From JAADCS01 sp964473735 (GTDB taxonomy: Bacteria > Hydrothermota > Hydrothermia > LBFQ01), in assembly GCA_964473735.1 (NCBI GenBank), contig CAYYQD010000059.1, positions 1 through 10,132 on the forward strand: a stretch of 10,132 nt of DNA. The letters are read 5' to 3'. Positions 6,964 to 10,132 of the stretch are shown here, in pieces. Under the pieces are notes generated by a model that did not search any database, was not told where the DNA came from, and worked only from the letters and a program-made list of their open reading frames with translations. The number at the start of each line of letters is the position of its first letter. Positions within the stretch are counted from its first letter, which is position 1. Made by a program: the position numbers and the translations under genes.

Positions 6964-7281
6964 CACCTCCTTCTTAACCCACAGCAGGTAGTCCCCGCTC
7001 CCTCTAACCACAGGGAGGGCGATTATCTCGGGGACGGTGTAGGGGTGGAGTTCCCTTATCCTCCTCTCAAGGAGGTCGTAGGCGTCCTCCGTCGTCTTCA
7101 GTACGAGGAGAGCCTCGCTGTCCTTCTGCACCTTCCCCTCCCACCAGTAGAAGGAGGTTAAGCCTCCGATGACGTTAACGCACGCCGCCAGCCTCTCCTC
7201 CACCAAGCTCCGACCGAGGGCTTCGGCGACGTCCTCCGGGGCCGTACATAGTACGATCAGGACTCCTTTATCCTTTCCCAT
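6943..7281 (-). CDS. cutA: CutA family protein
   Basis: CutA proteins are small, very stable trimers of ferredoxin-like fold, first linked to divalent-metal tolerance. Their cellular role is still unclear. The 112 residues match the family throughout: LAACVNVIGGLTSFYWWEGK (31-50), SEALLVLKT, ELHPYTVPEIIALPV (77-91) and the late Trp101 (YLLWVKKE). The ATG at 7281 lies 25 bases inside the end of mazG, with a GAGGAG stretch somewhat far upstream, so translation is probably coupled to mazG. Its 3' end overlaps the histidine kinase gene on the other strand by 21 bases, leaving no room for a terminator between them. Confidence 0.95.
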   Translation of the reverse strand: MGKDKGVLIVLCTAPEDVAEALGRSLVEERLAACVNVIGGLTSFYWWEGKVQKDSEALLVLKTTEDAYDLLERRIRELHPYTVPEIIALPVVRGSGDYLLWVKKEVSDGRET

Positions 7282-7994
7282 ATCTCGTCCATCTCCTCAA
7301 GACTCATGTCCTTAAGTCTGCGCCCGCTCCTCTTAGCCTCCTCCTCCAGCTTCCGGAACCTCGCTTTGAACTTGGCGTTGGCCTCCCTCAGGGCGTCCTC
7401 GGCGTAGTAGCCGGCCTTCCGTGCGTACTGGGCTAAAGCGAACAGCAGGTCCCCCATCTCTTCCCTTCTCCTGTCCTCGTCCGGGGCGTTGAGGAACTCT
7501 TCGCACTCCTCCTTTACCTTGTCCAGCACATCGTCCGCACTCCTCCAGTCAAAGCCCACCCTCGCCACCTTTTCCCCGATGCGATGGGCCGTTATCAGGG
7601 CCGGCCTCCGGGTATCCACACCGGATAGTATCCCGTCCTTCTTGGTATTCTCCCAGTTCTCTAAGACCTCCTTCATGCCCCAGCCCTCCTTGTCCCCGAA
7701 GACGTGGGGGTGCTTATAAACGAGTTTGGAGACTGTCCTATCAACGATCTCCTCCGCCGGCGCTATCCCCTCGTCCTCGGCTATCTTCAGGAGCATCAGG
7801 GCAACCGTGAGTATATCCCCTATCTCCTCCACTATCTTATCCTTTTCCCCCCTCTCAAGGGCCTCTACGAACTCGTACACCTCCTCAAGGGCCTGATAGC
7901 GCATAGAGAACAGGGTCTGCTCCCTGTCCCAGGGGCACTCCCTCCGGAGTATCTCAACGATGCGGGCGAGCTCTACGACCTTTTTGAGAGCCAC
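7257..7994 (-). CDS. mazG: MazG nucleoside triphosphate pyrophosphohydrolase
   Basis: MazG splits NTPs and dNTPs to the monophosphate and pyrophosphate. It is thought to clean up abnormal nucleotides, and in E. coli it also lowers ppGpp. The 245-residue protein has both expected MazG helical domains. Each carries the metal-binding EExxE...ExxD set: Glu37, Glu38, Glu41 with Glu57 and Asp60, and Glu162, Glu163, Glu166 with Glu179 and Asp182. CPWDREQT (20-27) and KHPHVFGD (94-101) are typical of the full-length enzyme, as is the NAKFKARFRKLE region (206-217). The start is GTG 7994; TAGAAT ends 6 bases before it and no Shine-Dalgarno sequence is seen. The gene is followed by overlapping cutA. Confidence 0.96.
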   Translation of the reverse strand: MALKKVVELARIVEILRRECPWDREQTLFSMRYQALEEVYEFVEALERGEKDKIVEEIGDILTVALMLLKIAEDEGIAPAEEIVDRTVSKLVYKHPHVFGDKEGWGMKEVLENWENTKKDGILSGVDTRRPALITAHRIGEKVARVGFDWRSADDVLDKVKEECEEFLNAPDEDRRREEMGDLLFALAQYARKAGYYAEDALREANAKFKARFRKLEEEAKRSGRRLKDMSLEEMDEIWERIKES

Positions 7995-8000
7995 GAGAGT

Positions 8001-8030
8001 ATTCTACCGCCGTAGGCTGCACGGCGTTCC
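8001..8030 (-). promoter_or_regulatory. mazG-cutA promoter, predicted leaderless
   Basis: On the minus strand, TAGAAT (8006-8001) ends 6 bases before the GTG of mazG. GGAAC (8030-8026) lies 19 bases upstream of TAGAAT, the same spacing as before the anchor operon. The transcription start would fall at the start codon. Confidence 0.5.
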
Positions 8031-8040
8031 TTTTCGGCCT

Positions 8041-8057
8041 TAAAATATAAACGTACG
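8041..8057 (+). promoter_or_regulatory. -10 region of the acyltransferase-like gene
   Basis: TTAAAATATAAA just before the ATG at 8058 holds two overlapping -10 candidates: TAAAAT (8041-8046) and TATAAA (8046-8051). The second ends 6 bases before the ATG, matching the leaderless spacing at glmS and mazG. No convincing -35 is seen at 16-18 bases. Confidence 0.45.
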
Positions 8058-8945
8058 ATGGTTAAACCTATGAAACTGGAGATTGAGAGGATCAACGCCT
8101 ACGATCACCTGAAGGAATGGGAGGAGATCTACCGAAAGACCTTAAATACGGTCATATTCGCATCGCCCAAGTGGGCGATACTTTCGGCCGAATACACCGG
8201 CGGGGAGCCGAGCTTCTGGATGGTGGGAAACGGGCAACCGCTCGGATATTTCTCCGGCTCCTACTACGAAAGCCGTGGCACCCTCATCCTTCCAGTCTTT
8301 GACCCGATATTCGCCCCCTACTCCGACTTCTCCGTTGACCCTTCCTACCGTCAGGAGGTCCTTGATGCCTTCCTCAACTACGCGAGGGAAAACTACGACA
8401 ACGTGATAGTGGGCCCAATACGTGAGGACTCGCCGACCTACACCTACGTCTCCAGGATGGGCACCCCCATAAGCAGCGTGCGGATACTCCGTACCAAGCT
8501 CAAGGGGGATCCCTTGGAGCACCTTTACCGTCAGAGAGCCAAGACCTTCATAACCGCCTTTGAGGGGATGAGGAAGAAGATGAACCTTAAGGTGGAGCTC
8601 CACGATTTCACGAAGCTGGACGACGTCCTGTCCTTCTCCTACAACCTGTCGCCCGAGAGGGAGTTCGCCCTGAAGTCCGTACTGGCGGCCTACAACGACC
8701 AGGTGCGGATCCTTGAGGTCCTTAAGAGGAGCAACGTAATAGGCTACATGGTCCTCCTTGACACCGACAGGGGTATATACGTCATAATAAACACGGTACC
8801 CGAAGAGGACAGCATGCTGGTCATATGGCGGTACATCTACGACTACTCCCGCTCGGGGGTCGTGCTTGAGATACCTGCTATAAAGCACGGCTTCGTTAAG
8901 GACCTCGGGTTCAAGGAGGTCCGGGCACACATCTACAGGCTCTGA
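8058..8945 (+). CDS. FemAB/BioF2-like (GNAT-fold) N-acyltransferase domain protein
   Basis: I read this 295-residue protein as a double-GNAT-fold protein of the FemAB/BioF2-like group, whose members move acyl or aminoacyl groups onto amines. The first half has the typical NTVIFASPKWA opening (30-40) followed by a strand-rich segment with a PVFDPIFAPYSDF loop (79-91). The second half has a basic stretch with an arginine- and lysine-rich helix (YRQRAKTFITAFEGMRKK, 157-174), then LKVELHDFTKLDDVL. After that come GYMVLLDTDRGIYVIINT (229-246) and a C-terminal GFVKDLGFKEVRAHIY end (278-293). No signal peptide or membrane helix is seen, so it is cytoplasmic. The substrate is unknown. ATG 8058 is chosen for its distance from the -10 box; ATG 8070 is an alternative. 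The next gene follows 3 bases after the stop. Confidence 0.6.
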   Translation: MVKPMKLEIERINAYDHLKEWEEIYRKTLNTVIFASPKWAILSAEYTGGEPSFWMVGNGQPLGYFSGSYYESRGTLILPVFDPIFAPYSDFSVDPSYRQEVLDAFLNYARENYDNVIVGPIREDSPTYTYVSRMGTPISSVRILRTKLKGDPLEHLYRQRAKTFITAFEGMRKKMNLKVELHDFTKLDDVLSFSYNLSPEREFALKSVLAAYNDQVRILEVLKRSNVIGYMVLLDTDRGIYVIINTVPEEDSMLVIWRYIYDYSRSGVVLEIPAIKHGFVKDLGFKEVRAHIYRL

Positions 8946-8948
8946 GGG

Positions 8949-9473
8949 ATGCTCTCCCTCCTGCTCACGATAAATAACGTAGTAAGGGAGCCCCGTTTTC
9001 CCGGGGATATGAAGGTGATCGTGAGGGATTCCCTGAGGGTGGTTGAGGATACCTTTTCGGTTTTCAACCTCCTCCCCGTACTACCGGAAGGTATGACTTA
9101 CGACGAGTTCAAGTACCTTCAGCTCCGCATAGACTACTGGGATAGGATGTGGTCCATGGCTCTACCCGGGTACATACACTTCATAACCTACGATCGGAAG
9201 GGAGGGTTCCTCAGCGCAGGGGTAAGGACCCTCGGGTTCGCGCTTATGGGGTACGTTATGTACTTCGGAGCCCCACGGGCCGTTGAGGACCTTGACCCAT
9301 CCGCCCTGAAGATGAACGCGGCCATCTTCGGTATGGGGATGTTCCTGAACTTCGCAGGGTGGGTGTACGACATAGTACACGGTGAGTACCGCCTTCGGGA
9401 TATCCAGCTCCGCATCCTGTACAGGTACAGGAGGACCTTTAAATACCGCAGGGAGGCCGATGGTATGAGGTGA
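8949..9473 (+). CDS. Small membrane protein of unknown function
   Basis: I do not recognise this 174-residue protein with certainty. Two hydrophobic stretches, about 86-107 and 122-142, look like membrane helices. A short hydrophobic N-terminus (MLSLLLT) could be a weak signal. WSMALPGYIHF (68-78) followed by a glycine-rich helix, and NFAGWVYDIVHGE (134-146) before a basic tail, recall small bacterial membrane proteins with a LPGxGqfy motif, but the key glycine and Gln-Phe-Tyr are not matched. ATG 8949 lies two codons after the upstream stop, in the same frame, with GAGGG immediately before it. ATG 9009 with GGGG before it is another possible start. The tail (YRYRRTFKYRRE) is very basic and probably cytoplasmic. 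It is likely co-transcribed with the acyltransferase-like gene. Confidence 0.75.
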   Translation: MLSLLLTINNVVREPRFPGDMKVIVRDSLRVVEDTFSVFNLLPVLPEGMTYDEFKYLQLRIDYWDRMWSMALPGYIHFITYDRKGGFLSAGVRTLGFALMGYVMYFGAPRAVEDLDPSALKMNAAIFGMGMFLNFAGWVYDIVHGEYRLRDIQLRILYRYRRTFKYRREADGMR

Positions 9474-9476
9474 GGA

Positions 9477-9504
9477 CTCCGGGATGCCCCGGGGTTCCAT
9501 TTTT
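9477..9504 (+). terminator. Possible intrinsic terminator after the membrane protein gene
   Basis: CTCCGGG (9477-9483) pairs with CCCGGGG (9488-9494), one T-G pair included, around a four-base ATGC loop. TTCCATTTTT follows. The stem is strong, but the T run is interrupted and offset by a few bases. It starts 4 bases after the stop at 9473, where a terminator would be expected. Confidence 0.5.
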
Positions 9505-9933
9505 CGGTTGTGGGTGTTGCCGTGCCGGTACGAGCCTGCGGCTGGAGGGTGGAATCTAATGGGTGCCGGAAAACGGACGAGAAGTTCAATTAGGGCGATG
9601 AAAGTAAGCGCCTCCGTTATCGCAGGTGCTACTTCCCCGGGTTTTGTACCCGGAGTGATACCGCAAAGAGGGGGCTTGATCAAACGAATTAAAGGCGTAG
9701 CCGCAGACGGTATTCGGACCTAATCCCCATCGTTGTCAAAACAGGTAAAGGTGGGCATTTCACGGTCAAACACTGAGCCATTCCGGTAGGACGGGCCTTT
9801 CTATTCACGAACTGGTGTTGTCATTGAGACGCGCACAACCTCTACCGCCCTGCACCCGAAGTCGTTCCGCTCCGGGATGATACCCCCTACCATCCCGCTG
9901 GTACAGTGTCCCGTCTTTAAAATCCTGCGTCCG
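9505..9933. other. Gene-poor stretch with strong potential RNA helices
   Basis: I see no convincing gene here. A plus-strand frame from 9484 to 9723 (79 codons) begins inside the terminator hairpin and resembles nothing I know. A second frame (9693-9776) ends in VVKTGKGGHFTVKH. Together they could be remains of a decayed gene. The purine loading and ATA/AGG habit of the neighbouring genes are absent. Helices visible on the plus strand are 9595-9601 with 9617-9623, 9602-9612 with 9625-9634 (10 pairs, one bulge), 9637-9642 with 9648-9653, and 9658-9663 with 9708-9713. Also present are a TTGATCAA palindrome (9676-9683) and GGGATG/CATCCC (9874-9879 with 9891-9896). I cannot match it to tmRNA, 6S, SRP RNA, RNase P RNA or a known riboswitch. 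Confidence 0.4.
9918..9923 (+). promoter_or_regulatory. -10-like box before the lipoprotein gene
   Basis: TAAAAT, in the same CTTTAAAAT context as the glmS promoter, ends 10 bases before the GTG at 9934. No clear -35 is seen and there is no Shine-Dalgarno sequence before the GTG. It would give a leader of about 3-4 bases. Confidence 0.35.
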
Positions 9934-10132
9934 GTGAAGAGGTTTGCTATTCTTCCGTTCGTCGTCTTACTCTACGGATGCGCCGGGGACGGGCCACGGT
10001 CCTTCCCGTCCTGGGCCTACCAGCTTCAAGGGGCCGAGCCGTCGCAGATTGCTGCCCTCAACTTCGGTCTTGTCGTCATTGACTACTCGCGGGACGGTAC
10101 GGAAGGGGGAGCGTACTCCCGAAAGGAAATAG
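9934..10132 (+). CDS. Partial lipoprotein, TM1410/GH114-type (3' end beyond window)
   Basis: The first 66 codons of a gene that runs off the window. The start MKRFAILPFVVLLYGC is a lipoprotein signal: basic residues, a hydrophobic core and a lipobox LYGC with Cys16. After it, SWAYQLQGAEP (26-36), GLVVIDYSRDG (45-55) and EGGAYSRKEI (57-66) match the opening of TM1410-like proteins, a TIM-barrel group related to glycoside hydrolase family 114 (endo-alpha-1,4-polygalactosaminidase). The substrate here is unknown. The mature protein would be membrane-anchored outside the cytoplasm. GTG 9934 is chosen because it gives a normal-length signal peptide. An in-frame ATG at 9877 would add 19 residues and is less likely. 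Codon use (ATT over ATA, CGG and CGA beside AGG) is less ATA/AGG-biased than in the other genes. Confidence 0.78.
   Translation, partial: MKRFAILPFVVLLYGCAGDGPRSFPSWAYQLQGAEPSQIAALNFGLVVIDYSRDGTEGGAYSRKEI

Noticed and set aside
8142..8930. 262-codon open frame on the minus strand opposite the acyltransferase-like gene
   Set aside because: It is antisense to a gene with a clean start, promoter and family-like layout. Its translation is rich in Val, Gly, Tyr and His in the way typical of the complement of ATA/AGG-rich coding sequence, and it has no domain I recognise.
9535..9546. CCTGCGGCTGGA, identical to bases near the 3' end of 16S rRNA
   Set aside because: Only 12 bases match. The flanks differ (no GATCACCTCC after it), so chance is the simplest explanation.
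9162..9683. 173-codon minus-strand frame covering the end of the membrane protein gene and the spacer
   Set aside because: Most of it mirrors the membrane protein gene. The remaining 60 codons (ITPGTKPGEVAPAITEALTF and onward) look partly protein-like but have no start signal, cross a terminator hairpin and match no family I know.
9505..9933. tmRNA, 6S, SRP or RNase P RNA in the gene-poor stretch
   Set aside because: None of the hallmark segments is present on either strand: no tRNA-like ends with TTCGA, no GGAAGCAGCC of SRP RNA, no GAGGAAAGTCC of RNase P RNA.
1..10132. CRISPR array, tRNA, rRNA operon or insertion sequence
   Set aside because: No spaced direct repeats, no cloverleaf with TTCGA arm, no transposase reading frame and no terminal inverted repeats were seen.

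Overview
The window looks like chromosomal DNA from a GC-rich, probably thermophilic bacterium. DnaB, GlmS, MazG and CutA are ordinary bacterial housekeeping proteins. The coding strands are purine-rich, with heavy use of ATA for Ile, AGG for Arg, and AAG and GAG. That habit is typical of Aquificota and Thermotogota. A fumarate reductase/succinate dehydrogenase-type membrane anchor next to an SdhE-like protein would fit an Aquificota-like lifestyle, but the phylum is an inference and I cannot name a species.

Layout. Bases 1-98 hold no gene I can assign. Bases 99-2388 form a minus-strand operon read from right to left: a three-helix SDH/FRD-type membrane anchor, a small rhodanese-like protein, a small SdhE-like (flavinylation factor) protein, then the replicative helicase DnaB. 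A 77-base divergent spacer separates it from the plus-strand operon at 2466-6963, which holds glmS, an McrB-like AAA+ NTPase with no McrC beside it, and a two-helix membrane histidine kinase with no response regulator beside it. These three genes overlap by 1 and 4 bases, so they are almost certainly co-transcribed. The histidine kinase runs tail-to-tail into cutA with a 21-base overlap. mazG and cutA form a minus-strand pair (6943-7994). A 63-base divergent spacer leads to plus-strand genes for a FemAB/BioF2-like N-acyltransferase-type protein and a small membrane protein (8058-9473). After a terminator-like hairpin come about 460 bases with no convincing gene but several strong potential RNA helices (9474-9933). 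The window ends inside a lipoprotein of the TM1410/GH114 type that starts at a GTG.

The recurring regulatory theme is that the first gene of each transcription unit (dnaB at an internal position, the SDH anchor, glmS, mazG, the acyltransferase, and less closely the lipoprotein) has a -10-like hexamer (TAGAAT, TAAAAT or TATAAA) only 6-11 bases before its start codon and no Shine-Dalgarno sequence. This predicts leaderless or nearly leaderless mRNAs, with operon-internal genes relying on overlaps and coupling.

The least expected biology is the glmS / McrB-like NTPase (NERD in place of NTAD) / orphan histidine kinase operon, the SdhE-like protein with an altered RGxxE motif, and the structured, compositionally different stretch before the lipoprotein.
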